Shown: positions 18,223-28,812, counted from the first letter of the stretch. The stretch: DNA of 64,000 nucleotides from Bacteroidota bacterium (GCA_023381535.1 JAMCSN010000022.1:1-64000); one strand, 5' to 3'. Program-made: numbers and translations. The notes: a model not told the origin generated them from the sequence alone.

Positions 18223-18822
18223 TTAAGCTCGTAATTCCTTTTGATAAGGTTCTAAGATTACTTTCAGACTTTCGCGCGCTCTGAAAATTCTGGATTTTAT
18301 AGTACCGACTTCGGTTCCAAGCTGATCCGCAATTTCTTTGTAGCTCAGTCCGTCTATATCCCGCATTACCAGTGGTACCTTCAACTTCTCAGGCAACTTA
18401 TCAATTGCAGATCTTACTAGTTGCGGCACGTCAACATTTTCTGAAAAAGGTCCGGTTCCGTATTCGGTATCGGAATCTTTGATCGGGACGAATATGCTGC
18501 GCACTCTTTTCTTTCTTAAGTAATCTCTGCACTTGTTAACGGTAATCCGGTATAACCAGGTAGTAAACTTCGACTCGAAGCGGAAATCGTTGAGCTTATG
18601 ATAGATGCTGATAAAAACATCTTGAGAAATGTCATCTACAAACTCAGCATCGCCCAAAGTTATAAATACCAGGTTCCGCACTTTTTCCTTATGTCTAACT
18701 ACCAGAGTCTTAAACGTCGATTCGTCGCCTTTAATGAACGCGCGTATCAATGCAAAATCTTGATCTTTGTCTTCGGTAGAATCGCTTAAGTCAAATTGCT
18801 CTTGGTCTTTTAATAAATTCAT
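18223..18822 (-). CDS. ECF-type RNA polymerase sigma factor
   Basis: A 199-residue sigma-70 family protein with only regions 2 and 4. Region 2 (about 22-105) contains FVDDISQDVFISIYHKL and FTTWLYRITVNKCRDYLRKK. Region 4 (about 135-190) has LPEKLKVPLVMRDIDGLSYKEIA and the helix-turn-helix GTEVGTIKSRIFRARE. It is the first gene of a seven-gene operon that also encodes an RsbW-like kinase, a STAS protein and three PP2C phosphatases, an uncommon setting for an ECF sigma. It is divergent from a second STAS gene at 19061. Confidence 0.93.
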   Translation of the reverse strand: MNLLKDQEQFDLSDSTEDKDQDFALIRAFIKGDESTFKTLVVRHKEKVRNLVFITLGDAEFVDDISQDVFISIYHKLNDFRFESKFTTWLYRITVNKCRDYLRKKRVRSIFVPIKDSDTEYGTGPFSENVDVPQLVRSAIDKLPEKLKVPLVMRDIDGLSYKEIADQLGTEVGTIKSRIFRARESLKVILEPYQKELRA

Positions 18823-19004
18823 AAGTTTAGACGAGACTGAATTCTTATTGTTCCTAACAAAATTAAAGTCTCATAAATTAATTTGGTGCCCATTAAGTAT
18901 CTAAAAGAACTTTCTTTTTACTCGAGGATTCGATAATTTAGCTGCCAATATAAAGATTTGTAAATTATTATATCCAATCTGCGTTCTCTTATTTTGATAT
19001 GTGA

Positions 19005-19033
19005 TTGCATTAAAGACGGTTGAAAATTATCTT
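19005..19033 (+). promoter_or_regulatory. Candidate promoter of the STAS gene at 19061
   Basis: TTGCAT (19005-19010) and TATCTT (19028-19033) are spaced by 17 bp, and the predicted start near 19040 gives a short leader with AGGAG. This also argues against translation from the upstream GTG at 19001. Confidence 0.35.
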
Positions 19034-19060
19034 AACAATAAATTAAATCCAGGAGAAAAC

Positions 19061-19399
19061 ATGAAGCTTAGAACTGAAGAACATTACGGTGCCGTGGTCA
19101 TTGAATTAAAAGGTAATGTGATGGGTGGACCTGAAGCTCAGGAATTCAGCGATACACTTCACAAGTTGATTGATGAGAACAAAAAAAATGTTGTTATTGA
19201 TCTTGCTGAAACGAAATTTATGAATAGCTCCGGTTTAGGTATGTTAATAAGCGGTTACACAACTATGAAAAACGGCGGCGGATATATGAAACTCGCTAAT
19301 GCTACCGAAAAAATTGAAAGCCTTTTAATTATAACTAAATTGATCACGATTTTTGAACACTACACTTCAGTAGAAGAAGCGCTAAAGAGTTTTAAATAG
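19061..19399 (+). CDS. STAS-domain anti-sigma factor antagonist
   Basis: A 112-residue STAS protein of the SpoIIAA/RsbV type with the phosphorylation site in KFMNSSGLGML (S56 or S57). ATG 19061 is chosen over GTG 19001 because AGGAG (19051-19055) is five bases upstream and the domain begins immediately. It is distinct in sequence from the STAS protein at 14479. It is divergent from the sigma-factor operon and followed by a terminator, so it is a single-gene unit that may feed into the same partner switch. Confidence 0.9.
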   Translation: MKLRTEEHYGAVVIELKGNVMGGPEAQEFSDTLHKLIDENKKNVVIDLAETKFMNSSGLGMLISGYTTMKNGGGYMKLANATEKIESLLIITKLITIFEHYTSVEEALKSFK

Positions 19400-19424
19400 A
19401 ATTTTCATTCTTTTTTTAAGTAAG

Positions 19425-19453
19425 CTCCGGCGCTTTACGGCTCCGGAGTTTTA
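19425..19453 (+). terminator. Probable terminator between the STAS gene and purA
   Basis: CTCCGG at 19425-19430 pairs with CCGGAG at 19443-19448 across a 12-base loop and is followed by a T-rich run TTTTATTTT. Confidence 0.6.
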
Positions 19454-19484
19454 TTTTCCTACCAAAATTTTAACTGAGGAATAA

Positions 19485-20753
<1,269 letters not shown>

Positions 20754-20837
20754 AATAATTTTTACCTTATCTTTCTATTTAATTTAGTTGCTAACCTTTT
20801 GTAACTTTTGTCAGAAATTTTTCGGTATGGAGAGACT

Positions 20838-22049
20838 ATGAAAATGTCCGGCGGCCCCGCTTCAATGAATATCAAACTTGCATTAGTAATAATTGGCGCC
20901 GCTATTGCATTTGGAACACTCTACTACACACAGAATCTCGTTCAGAGACTTCAGCAAAGAGAAAAAGAAATTGTTCAGCTTTATGCGCAGAGCTTGGCAT
21001 TTGTTGCAAACACTGAAACCATCAATACCGATTTCACCTTTATTTTTCAAAACATTATTCAGCGAATCGATTTCCCTTTAATACTCACCGATGCCGATAA
21101 CAAAATCAGTTCTACTGTTTCAGGTGCGGGTTATAAAAATATCGAACACGATCCGAAACTAACAGGCACTCGGTTAAAGGATTTTCTTGAAGAGAAACTC
21201 CATGAACTAGCACAATCGCACGCGCCAATTGATGTTAAGGCGCCGAACGGAAAGATTATCCAAAAAATTTATTACGGCGATTCCGAAATCGTTCAAAGAT
21301 TGAGATACTATCCGTACCTTCAAATACTTTTCGCGCTGCTTTTTTTACTTATCGCCTATTCAAGTTTCAGTTACATAAAGAGAAGCGAGCAGAGCAACAT
21401 TTGGGTGGGAATGTCGAAAGAAACGGCTCATCAATTGGGAACACCGATTTCCAGTTTGATGGGATGGAATGAAATGCTGAAAATGAATTATAAGGATGCG
21501 GATAAGGTGCTCGATACTTCAGAAGAAATCGACAGCGACCTTGTTAGACTGAACAAGATCGCAAAAAGATTTTCGAAAATCGGTTCGCAGCCGGAACTGA
21601 AAGAAGAAATTCCGTACGAAACAATTCAACGGGTGATCAACTACTTTCAGCGCCGATTACCACAATTAGGAAAAAATGTGCAACTTTCCGTTGAAGGTGA
21701 AAAAGAAAACAGAGCCAAGATAAATCCGGAATTGTTTGAGTGGGTAATCGAAAACTTGATTAAGAATGCGCTGGACGCCATCGATCACAAAAACGGCAGA
21801 ATACAATTCGTGGTTCAGAAAAACAGAAATAATATTGAAATTGAAATCAAAGACAACGGAAAAGGCATCGAACATAAAAGATGGAAAGACATTTTTCGTC
21901 CTGGCTACAGCACCAAACGGCGCGGCTGGGGTTTGGGCTTAAGTCTTTCCAAACGCATTATTGAAGATTACCATCGAGGAAAAATTTTTGTTAAAGATTC
22001 GATAATCAATGAAGGAACAACATTCAAAATAGTTCTTAAAGCCGTTTGA
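20838..22049 (+). CDS. Membrane sensor histidine kinase
   Basis: A 403-residue kinase. Two membrane helices (about 12-32 and 165-182) flank an extracytoplasmic sensor of about 130 residues. The H box is MSKETAHQLGTPISSLMGW, followed by an N box (WVIENLIKNALDAIDH) and G boxes (DNGKGIEHKRW, then RGWGLGLSLSKRIIEDYH). The start is ATG 20838 with GGAG upstream; the TTG at 20808 lies before that Shine-Dalgarno. No response regulator is adjacent, so it is an orphan kinase. The HxLGTP form of the H box is shared with a group of Bacteroidota kinases. Confidence 0.9.
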   Translation: MKMSGGPASMNIKLALVIIGAAIAFGTLYYTQNLVQRLQQREKEIVQLYAQSLAFVANTETINTDFTFIFQNIIQRIDFPLILTDADNKISSTVSGAGYKNIEHDPKLTGTRLKDFLEEKLHELAQSHAPIDVKAPNGKIIQKIYYGDSEIVQRLRYYPYLQILFALLFLLIAYSSFSYIKRSEQSNIWVGMSKETAHQLGTPISSLMGWNEMLKMNYKDADKVLDTSEEIDSDLVRLNKIAKRFSKIGSQPELKEEIPYETIQRVINYFQRRLPQLGKNVQLSVEGEKENRAKINPELFEWVIENLIKNALDAIDHKNGRIQFVVQKNRNNIEIEIKDNGKGIEHKRWKDIFRPGYSTKRRGWGLGLSLSKRIIEDYHRGKIFVKDSIINEGTTFKIVLKAV

Positions 22050-22477
22050 TTAGCTCATCAACAGTTTTTAGGCTCGCTTCCAAAAACAAAACCGATCTCT
22101 CGCAATATTCTTATAAGCAAGAAGACTAAAATTAAATTTTCCCAAATCTTAGGATATAGTTTCACTCCGATGTATGAGGCGAATCTAAAAAGGGCATTTT
22201 CAAATTTTTCTACTGCTAATTTATACTGGAATCGTAACGTTTGGGCAACTGAAATACCTTTTTAGAGTAGACTCATGTATAATTTCAAAATTTTCTAAAT
22301 GGATTGTGTGGTACAAAGATTGTTCATAGTTCAGCATACTCTTATCCTGACAGTTACAAACCATCCTCTTATCACAGACACACTGCTATGGTTTCCCTCG
22401 ACCATAGCAGTATTTTTTTATAATCGCCCAAAATTTCTGTAAATTCACCCCATCGTTTTAATGAAGACTAAATATCC
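22050..22477 (+). other. 428-bp gene-free region with an orphan terminator; possible small RNA
   Basis: No credible open frame or Shine-Dalgarno lies here. A perfect TATAAT at 22278-22283 (without a good -35) is followed, about 100 bases later, by a very strong terminator at 22382-22418 that belongs to no gene, since the kinase stop is 330 bp upstream. A transcript of about 130 bases ending at that terminator is possible. It could equally be a distant terminator for the kinase mRNA. Confidence 0.3.
22382..22418 (+). terminator. Strong rho-independent terminator in the intergenic region
   Basis: A perfect 11-bp stem, ACTGCTATGGT with ACCATAGCAGT, closes an eight-base loop and is followed by A and seven T residues. 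Confidence 0.9.
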
Positions 22478-22969
22478 ATGACAAAAAGAAGTGAAAAACG
22501 TCCCTCGTGGGACGAGTATTTTTTGAAAGTAGCCATGCTCGTTTCGGAGCGCGCTACTTGTCCGAGAATGCATTGCGGCTGCGTATTGGTAAAAGATAAA
22601 CAAATTCTTTCGACGGGATACAACGGTTCGATTCCGGGTGACGACCATTGTGAAGACGCCGGATGCATAATTGTTGATAATCATTGTGTTAGAACGATTC
22701 ATGCGGAGATGAACGCGGTACTTCAATGTTCATCACACGGCATCAGCACACAAGGATCAACGGCTTATATTACAAATATGCCGTGCACCAATTGTTCAAA
22801 AGCGCTGATCACAGCAGGCATTAAAGAGATCGTTATTTTTTCCGATTACCACGATACCTTAGCCGAAGATTTTTTTAGGAAGGCAAAAGTGAACATTAAA
22901 AGATTGCCGGTTCCCGATAAAGATATTGATTACGATCTGGAAAGTTTTAGTTCCGCCAAGAAATTTTAG
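22478..22969 (+). CDS. dCMP deaminase (ComEB-type cytidine/deoxycytidylate deaminase)
   Basis: A 163-residue zinc deaminase. The zinc site is formed by TIHAEMNAV (His and catalytic Glu) and MPCTNCSKAL (two Cys). An earlier CPRMHCG and a substrate-binding segment GYNGSIPGDDHCEDAGC are typical of the dCMP-deaminase group, which makes dUMP for dTMP synthesis. It starts at ATG 22478, 60 bp after the orphan terminator, so it needs its own promoter, which I could not identify. Confidence 0.9.
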   Translation: MTKRSEKRPSWDEYFLKVAMLVSERATCPRMHCGCVLVKDKQILSTGYNGSIPGDDHCEDAGCIIVDNHCVRTIHAEMNAVLQCSSHGISTQGSTAYITNMPCTNCSKALITAGIKEIVIFSDYHDTLAEDFFRKAKVNIKRLPVPDKDIDYDLESFSSAKKF

Positions 22970-23019
22970 AAATTAGCAGAGACACTTATGCAATTACATG
23001 TTGCGCTGTGTATGATTTT

Positions 23020-25155
23020 ATGAAGTCCGTAAAAGAAAATCTTCAAAAATATCTTAAGCCGGAAAATTTCTTTAACAGGGATTTAAGCTGGCTTGAATTC
23101 AACCGGCGGGTTTTGGAAGAAGCAACAAATCCCAGCCTTCCGCTTCTGGATAGAGTTAAATTCGTTTCCATTTTCTTCTCCAACCTCGATGAATTTTACA
23201 TGATCCGTATCGCGGGCATTAAGGAACAAATACGCGCCAAGATTATTGATACGTCTATGGACGGACTTGCGCCTCGCGAGCAGTTGAAAAAGATTGAGGG
23301 CACTCTACAGCCGATGCTGAAACAAATTTACAATTACTGGAAAGAAGAATTAGTACCCAAGTTGAAGGAAAATAAAGTATCAATCTGCGCACTTGATGAT
23401 TTAACCAAAGAAGAAAGAGATTCGCTCAACGAATATTTTTTGAAAGAGGTTTACCCTGTATTAACACCGCTGGCATTCGATCCGGGAAGACCTTTTCCAT
23501 ACATTTCCAATTTGAGTTTAAGCTTTGCAATACTAATTCAAAAACAGACTGACGAGAAAAACTTTGCACGGGTTAAAGTTCCTACAAATCTCCCGCGGCT
23601 GCTGAGAATCGACAGCATAATTAAACCAAAACCGAAGAACGGCAACGGTAATTCTCAAATAAAGTTTATTTGGATTGAAGACTTGATCGAGGCAAACTTG
23701 CATCTGCTTTTTCCCGGTCTTAAAGTAGTTGAGGCTTACCGTTTCAGAATTACAAGAGATACCGACTTGGAAATTCAAGAAGACGAAGCCGATGATTTGC
23801 TGGAAGTTATGGAAGAAAATATCAAGCAAAGAAAATTCGGTTCTGTTGTACGGCTCGAAGTAAAAACACGTATGCCGGAATACATGATCGATACATTGAT
23901 AGAGAATCTCGAAATAAGCCGGGAAGAAGTGCATGTCATCGATGGAACGTTTGGCTTGAGCGATGTTCTCTCGCTTTGCGAGTTACCGCTGCCTCACTTA
24001 AAAGAAAAACCGTTCCATCCGGCTACTCAACCTATTCTTGAAGAAGAAGAAAATCTGTTCACTACGATTAAGAAAAAAGATATTCTTCTGTTTCATCCTT
24101 ACGATTCATTTAATCCGGTAATCGATTTCATTAAAAAAGCCTCGCTCGATCCGGATGTGCTGGCTATCAAACAGACTTTATACCGCGTCGGAGAAAATTC
24201 ACCGATCGTTGAAACATTGATAGAAGCTGCCGAAAGAAAAAAACAAGTTGCGGTTTTGGTAGAACTAAAGGCGCGCTTCGACGAAGAGAACAATATATTT
24301 TGGGCGCGCGAACTTGAAAAAGCCGGCGTACATGTTGTCTATGGATTGGTGGGCTTGAAAACACATGCAAAGATGGCGATGGTCGTTAGAAAAGAAAGCG
24401 ACGGAGTAAAAAGATACGTTCACATAAGCACGGGAAATTATAATCCGATCACAGCAAAATTTTATTCCGACATAGCATTATTGACTGCCGATGAAGATAT
24501 CTGCGCCGACGTTTCCGAAATTTTCAATTTCCTAACCGGTTATTCAGAACAAAAATCTTTTAGAAAATTATGCGTCGCACCAATCAACAAACGGCAAAGA
24601 TTCATTGATCTGATTGACAGAGAAATTAATAATGTTAGAGCCGGTGGAACGGGAAGATTAATTTTCAAAATGAATGCTATTGTTGACCCCACTTTGATTT
24701 CAGCATTATACGAAGCTTCCAATAAGGGCGTGCAAATCGATTTGATTGTGCGCGGAACATGTTGCCTTATCCCCCAGCAGCCGGGATTAAGCGAAAACAT
24801 CCGCGTTACAAGTATCGTCGGAAGGTTTTTGGAACATAACCGAATTTATTATTTCCATAACAACGGCAACGAAGAAATATTTTGCAGCAGCGCAGATTTG
24901 ATGCAGCGTAATCTTGACCGAAGAGTTGAAGTAACATTCCCGATAACAAACGGGGAACTGAAAAGTTTTGTTAAGAATGTAATTCTCGGCACATGTCTTA
25001 ACGATAACGTGAAGGCGAGAATTTTGTTGCCGAATGGAAATTATGTTTTTAATCATCCGGTTTATAATGAAGAAGTTATCAATCATCAGGAATGGATGAT
25101 GGACTATGTCGCGACAAATTACAAGAAGGTATTGGAGAAAAAATCTCTGACGTAA
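23020..25155 (+). CDS. ppk1: Polyphosphate kinase 1
   Basis: A 711-residue PPK1, which polymerises the gamma-phosphate of ATP into polyphosphate. The N-terminal NRDLSWLEFNRRVLEEA and SNLDEFYMIRIAG are diagnostic. The catalytic domain contains LKTHAKMAMVVR (the histidine that becomes phosphorylated) and HISTGNYNP. The second conserved His lies in FLEHNRIYYF. The length matches the family. Neither ATG 23020 nor GTG 23008 (four codons earlier) has a clear Shine-Dalgarno, so the exact start is uncertain. Confidence 0.95.
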   Translation: MKSVKENLQKYLKPENFFNRDLSWLEFNRRVLEEATNPSLPLLDRVKFVSIFFSNLDEFYMIRIAGIKEQIRAKIIDTSMDGLAPREQLKKIEGTLQPMLKQIYNYWKEELVPKLKENKVSICALDDLTKEERDSLNEYFLKEVYPVLTPLAFDPGRPFPYISNLSLSFAILIQKQTDEKNFARVKVPTNLPRLLRIDSIIKPKPKNGNGNSQIKFIWIEDLIEANLHLLFPGLKVVEAYRFRITRDTDLEIQEDEADDLLEVMEENIKQRKFGSVVRLEVKTRMPEYMIDTLIENLEISREEVHVIDGTFGLSDVLSLCELPLPHLKEKPFHPATQPILEEEENLFTTIKKKDILLFHPYDSFNPVIDFIKKASLDPDVLAIKQTLYRVGENSPIVETLIEAAERKKQVAVLVELKARFDEENNIFWARELEKAGVHVVYGLVGLKTHAKMAMVVRKESDGVKRYVHISTGNYNPITAKFYSDIALLTADEDICADVSEIFNFLTGYSEQKSFRKLCVAPINKRQRFIDLIDREINNVRAGGTGRLIFKMNAIVDPTLISALYEASNKGVQIDLIVRGTCCLIPQQPGLSENIRVTSIVGRFLEHNRIYYFHNNGNEEIFCSSADLMQRNLDRRVEVTFPITNGELKSFVKNVILGTCLNDNVKARILLPNGNYVFNHPVYNEEVINHQEWMMDYVATNYKKVLEKKSLT

Positions 25156-25293
25156 AATGTCATCGGTTTTGTAGAAGAACTGCTATTCCCAAGCTGCCGG
25201 ACCAATCAGAACCAACATCTTAAATCAACTTCCAGAGAGAAATATCTATTTGAATGAAAGAAGTTTTGCAGTCAACTTCATTTCACACCTCAA

Positions 25294-27213
25294 TTAGGAG
25301 GATTTGCTTCCACGCTGGGGCTTCTCGCGGTCGCTGCGACCTGTTCTAACAACCATGATCGGAATTTTTATTGAATGGCGGACACTGTCAACAGTTTGTC
25401 CAAAAATTATATCTCCGAATGTTTGATGACCGTGAGAACCTAAAACGAGTAGATCAAAACCTTCTTCTTCGACGGATTTAGCAATTTCTTCCGAAGGATT
25501 TCCGTAACGGATAGTTGTCTCAACCGCTAAATCGTATTCTTCAATCTCACGTGCAAGTTCTTCAATGTACACTCTATCTTCCCTGCTGTGCAAACTTTCT
25601 TCGTTCGAACCGTGGATCAAAGTTCCGGGTGTATTTACAATGTGAATCAATCCAAGTTTAGCATCATACATTTTAGCTAATGTCAGCGCCTCAGAAATAA
25701 TTATTGAATCCCCTTCGCCGTGTTCGAGCGCAACGCCAATGTTCTTGTATTTTTTGGTTTGAATACGCGAAGCAACGTCTTTGCTCGTCGTTGAAATTCC
25801 GGTACCCCAGGCTTTCCCTTCTTTGAAAAACGGAGAAAAAGTCAAATACCCCAGTACTAATCCAACCGCCAGGAAGACCGGTGCAATGAAGAACCATGTC
25901 CATGTAGTGCTTCCGCTCCATTCAACAACTGCGTCTAAAAGCAATTTAAAATTTAATGCGATAATAATAATAGCAATGAGCCACGCTAAAATTTTCACCC
26001 ACAATGCGTTGGCGAAGTTACCCATTTTCTTTTTGTCTGAAGTAAAATGGATCAGCGGAATAATTGCGAAAGGCAGCTGCAAACTGAGTACAACTTGAGA
26101 AAAAATTAACAATTTGAAAGTACCTTCGCTGCCGTAGAGCGCGATAACAATTACAGCAGGCAGCAATGCTAATCCGCGCGTGATTAATCTTCTCAACCAG
26201 GGAAGAAGTTTTATGTTGAGAAAACCTTCCATCACTATCTGACCGGAAATTGTTCCGGTAAGCGTAGAACTTTGCCCGGCAGCAACCAACGCTACTCCGA
26301 ATACAATCGGTGCGATGTTTGTTCCAAGAATTGGTTCAAGCAGATGATGAGCTTGCTGGATTTCGGTTACAACAATTCCCCTGCTGTAAAAAACTGCGGC
26401 GGCAACAATCAATATTGCGGCGTTAACAAAGAATGCACCGTTCAACGCAATTGCAGAATCTATCAAATTAAATTTGCACGCTTCGGATTTACCGGTATGC
26501 GTGTTCGAAATATTTCTTGTCTGAACTAGAGATGAATGGAGATAAAGATTGTGCGGCATCACAGTTGCACCGATAATTCCGATCGCAACAAAAAGGGCAC
26601 TGTTTGGAAGTTGAGGAATAAATCCCGACACAACTCCGTGCCAGTTCGGCTGTGCGAAAAATATTTCGACGAGGAAACTCAATCCGATTGTGGAAACCAG
26701 CATAACAATGAATGCTTCCATTTTACGAACGCCGAGCCGTTGAATGGCAAGCAAGAGAAAAGTATCCAAAGCAGTTATCAGGCATCCCCAAAGAAGCGGC
26801 AAACCAAAAAGAAGATTCAGACCGATGATCGTTCCCAACACTTCAGCAAGATCGCACGCTGCAATCGCTATTTCGGCAAGCAGCCATAGAAACACGCTTA
26901 ATCTTTTCGAATATTCTTTTCGGCACCCTTGAGCTAAATCGTAACCGGTAACAATTCCAAGTCGCGCAGATAAAGTTTGCAACAACACTGCCATTAGATT
27001 CGACATCAGCAAAACCCATATCAGCGTATAACCGAAACGCGAACCGCCTTCGATATCGGTTGCCCAGTTACCGGGATCCATATAACCGACACTTACAAGG
27101 TAAGCCGGACCGGCAAAAGCAAAAAGCCGCCGGAACCAACCTCGCTTTTTTACCGAGACCGCTCCTTCGTAATTATCGGAATTATTTTCGTTAACCGGAT
27201 TAGTAAGATTCAC
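25294..27213 (-). CDS. Nramp-family divalent metal transporter with C-terminal UspA domain
   Basis: A 639-residue fusion. Residues about 25-460 form an Nramp/MntH transporter with the metal-binding motif DPGNWATDIEGG (D46, N49) and the matching VMPHNLYLHS motif, and about eleven membrane helices. Residues about 480-625 form a universal-stress-protein domain (IGVALEHGEGDSIII at its start, LVLGSHGHQTFGDIIFG near its end, the latter like the UspA ATP loop). By family knowledge it imports Mn or Fe by proton symport; the Usp part may regulate it. The start is GTG 27213. It is a single gene, convergent with ppk1. Confidence 0.9.
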   Translation of the reverse strand: MNLTNPVNENNSDNYEGAVSVKKRGWFRRLFAFAGPAYLVSVGYMDPGNWATDIEGGSRFGYTLIWVLLMSNLMAVLLQTLSARLGIVTGYDLAQGCRKEYSKRLSVFLWLLAEIAIAACDLAEVLGTIIGLNLLFGLPLLWGCLITALDTFLLLAIQRLGVRKMEAFIVMLVSTIGLSFLVEIFFAQPNWHGVVSGFIPQLPNSALFVAIGIIGATVMPHNLYLHSSLVQTRNISNTHTGKSEACKFNLIDSAIALNGAFFVNAAILIVAAAVFYSRGIVVTEIQQAHHLLEPILGTNIAPIVFGVALVAAGQSSTLTGTISGQIVMEGFLNIKLLPWLRRLITRGLALLPAVIVIALYGSEGTFKLLIFSQVVLSLQLPFAIIPLIHFTSDKKKMGNFANALWVKILAWLIAIIIIALNFKLLLDAVVEWSGSTTWTWFFIAPVFLAVGLVLGYLTFSPFFKEGKAWGTGISTTSKDVASRIQTKKYKNIGVALEHGEGDSIIISEALTLAKMYDAKLGLIHIVNTPGTLIHGSNEESLHSREDRVYIEELAREIEEYDLAVETTIRYGNPSEEIAKSVEEEGFDLLVLGSHGHQTFGDIIFGQTVDSVRHSIKIPIMVVRTGRSDREKPQRGSKSS

Positions 27214-27398
27214 TTAATCGTCAAAATCTTAGTTCGAAAATTTTTAATTACATGTAATGCAAGAACCGGAAATCAATTTAATTCGACGAAAGTTATCTTT
27301 CAATAAGAGAATTGTTCCCATCTGCGTAATTCATTTAACCCAATGAAACTTGAAAGAGATAAAATCTGTTATAAAGCTAAAGTCTGACTAAAAATTAT

Positions 27399-27406
27399 TA
27401 TTTTTG
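27399..27406 (+). promoter_or_regulatory. Candidate FCB-type -7 element before mrp
   Basis: TATTTTTG fits TAnnTTTG and lies 21 bp before the mrp ATG, but no matching -33/-35 element is visible. It overlaps the TTG at 27404, which makes that codon unlikely as a start. Confidence 0.25.
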
Positions 27407-27427
27407 GATTCAAATTTTGGAGAAGTA

Positions 27428-28534
27428 ATGGCAGTAATTAGCAATGAATTGATACTAAACGCGCTCAGAAATGTTTATGATCCCGATCTTCATAAGGATT
27501 TAGTAACGCTAAATATGGTGAAAGACATAAATATAGATGGCAAAAACATTTCTTTGGTTGTCGAACTCACTACTCCCGCATGCCCGCTGAAAGACAAAAT
27601 TCAACAAGATTGTGTTGACGAAATTAAAAAAGCGATTCCCGGTGCCGGACAAATTTCCGTTACAATGAGTTCCAAAGTTCAGCCGAGCTTGGATCAAAGA
27701 ATGAATGCGATTCTTCCCGGAGTAAAAAATACAATTGCCGTTGCAAGCGGTAAAGGCGGCGTTGGAAAAAGCACTGTTGCCGTAAACCTCGCAGTCGCAC
27801 TTGCACAAGACGGCGCTAAAGTCGGTTTGATTGATGCCGACATTTACGGTCCAAGTATTCCTCTTATGCTTGGCATAAACGATAAACCGAGAATTTTCCA
27901 AGATACTGCTACTGCAAAAATGGTTCCTCTTGAAAACTTCGGCATAAAAGTAATGTCAATTGGATTTTTGATTGAGGAGGACGCGCCGGTCATTTGGCGC
28001 GGACCTATGGCAAGCGGTGCAATCAAACAATTTATGAGCGATGTGCATTGGGAGGAACTCGATTACCTAATTTTTGATTTGCCTCCCGGCACTGGTGATA
28101 TTCAACTCACGCTTGTACAAACAATTCCGTTAACCGGCGCCGTTCTTGTAACGACTCCCCAAGATGTTTCTATAATTGATGTGAAGAAAGCGCTGCGGAT
28201 GTTCCAACGAGTTAACGTACCAATACTCGGTATCGTTGAGAATATGAGTTACTTCATAGCACCGGATACCGGTAAACGATACGACATATTCGGAACGGGC
28301 GGCGGAGTAAAATTAGCCGAAGATTTATCGATTCCGCTTCTCGGTGCAATTCCGATTCATCAAAACATACGCGAAGGCGGAGACCACGGCAGACCTATCG
28401 TATTCGATAAACCGGATTCCGAGCAATCGCAAAAAATAAAAGGAATCGGACGTAATATGGCTGCCGAAATTAGTAAAAATATTTACTCGTCATCATTACC
28501 CAAAATTGAGATATCTTTGGGTGACGAAAATTAA
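27428..28534 (+). CDS. apbC: Mrp/ApbC-type iron-sulfur cluster carrier ATPase
   Basis: A 368-residue P-loop ATPase that carries Fe-S clusters to target proteins. An N-terminal MIP18/DUF59 domain (about 1-90, with TPACPLKDKI) precedes the deviant Walker A VASGKGGVGKSTVAVNLA, the switch motif LIDADIYGPSIPLM and FDLPPGTGDIQL. The start is ATG 27428 with GGAGA five bases upstream; the in-frame TTG at 27404 precedes it. The CxxC near the C-terminus of many family members is not seen. It is followed after 11 bp by a NifU-domain protein, a natural partner in Fe-S transfer. Confidence 0.92.
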   Translation: MAVISNELILNALRNVYDPDLHKDLVTLNMVKDINIDGKNISLVVELTTPACPLKDKIQQDCVDEIKKAIPGAGQISVTMSSKVQPSLDQRMNAILPGVKNTIAVASGKGGVGKSTVAVNLAVALAQDGAKVGLIDADIYGPSIPLMLGINDKPRIFQDTATAKMVPLENFGIKVMSIGFLIEEDAPVIWRGPMASGAIKQFMSDVHWEELDYLIFDLPPGTGDIQLTLVQTIPLTGAVLVTTPQDVSIIDVKKALRMFQRVNVPILGIVENMSYFIAPDTGKRYDIFGTGGGVKLAEDLSIPLLGAIPIHQNIREGGDHGRPIVFDKPDSEQSQKIKGIGRNMAAEISKNIYSSSLPKIEISLGDEN

Positions 28535-28545
28535 AGGATTCTAAA

Positions 28546-28782
28546 ATGGCTGATGTTTTAAATGAAAAAGTTGAGAAGGCACTGGATTCGATTCGACCTT
28601 ATCTTAAAGCAGACGGCGGCAATGTTGAACTTGTTAGAGTTACACCGGAAGGAATTGTTGAAGTAAAGTTAACTGGTGCATGCAGCGACTGCCCGATGTC
28701 TCAAATGACTTTGCGCGCCGGCGTTGAACGAGCTTTAATAAGAGAAGTGCCGGGCATAAGAAGAGTTGAAGCTGTAAACTGA
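28546..28782 (+). CDS. NifU C-terminal-domain (Nfu) iron-sulfur scaffold protein
   Basis: A 78-residue single NifU domain. It shows the signature DSIRPYLKADGGNVELV and the cluster-binding GACSDCPMSQMTL (CxxC). Such proteins hold or deliver [4Fe-4S] clusters. It lies 11 bp after apbC and 30 bp before tpiA, probably in the same transcript. Confidence 0.93.
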   Translation: MADVLNEKVEKALDSIRPYLKADGGNVELVRVTPEGIVEVKLTGACSDCPMSQMTLRAGVERALIREVPGIRRVEAVN

Positions 28783-28812
28783 TTTTAACAAAAACATAAT
28801 AGAGGATTAAGA

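Noticed and set aside
19001..19060. GTG 19001 as the start of the STAS gene
   Set aside because: It would add 20 residues before the domain, has no Shine-Dalgarno, and lies upstream of a candidate promoter; ATG 19061 has AGGAG.
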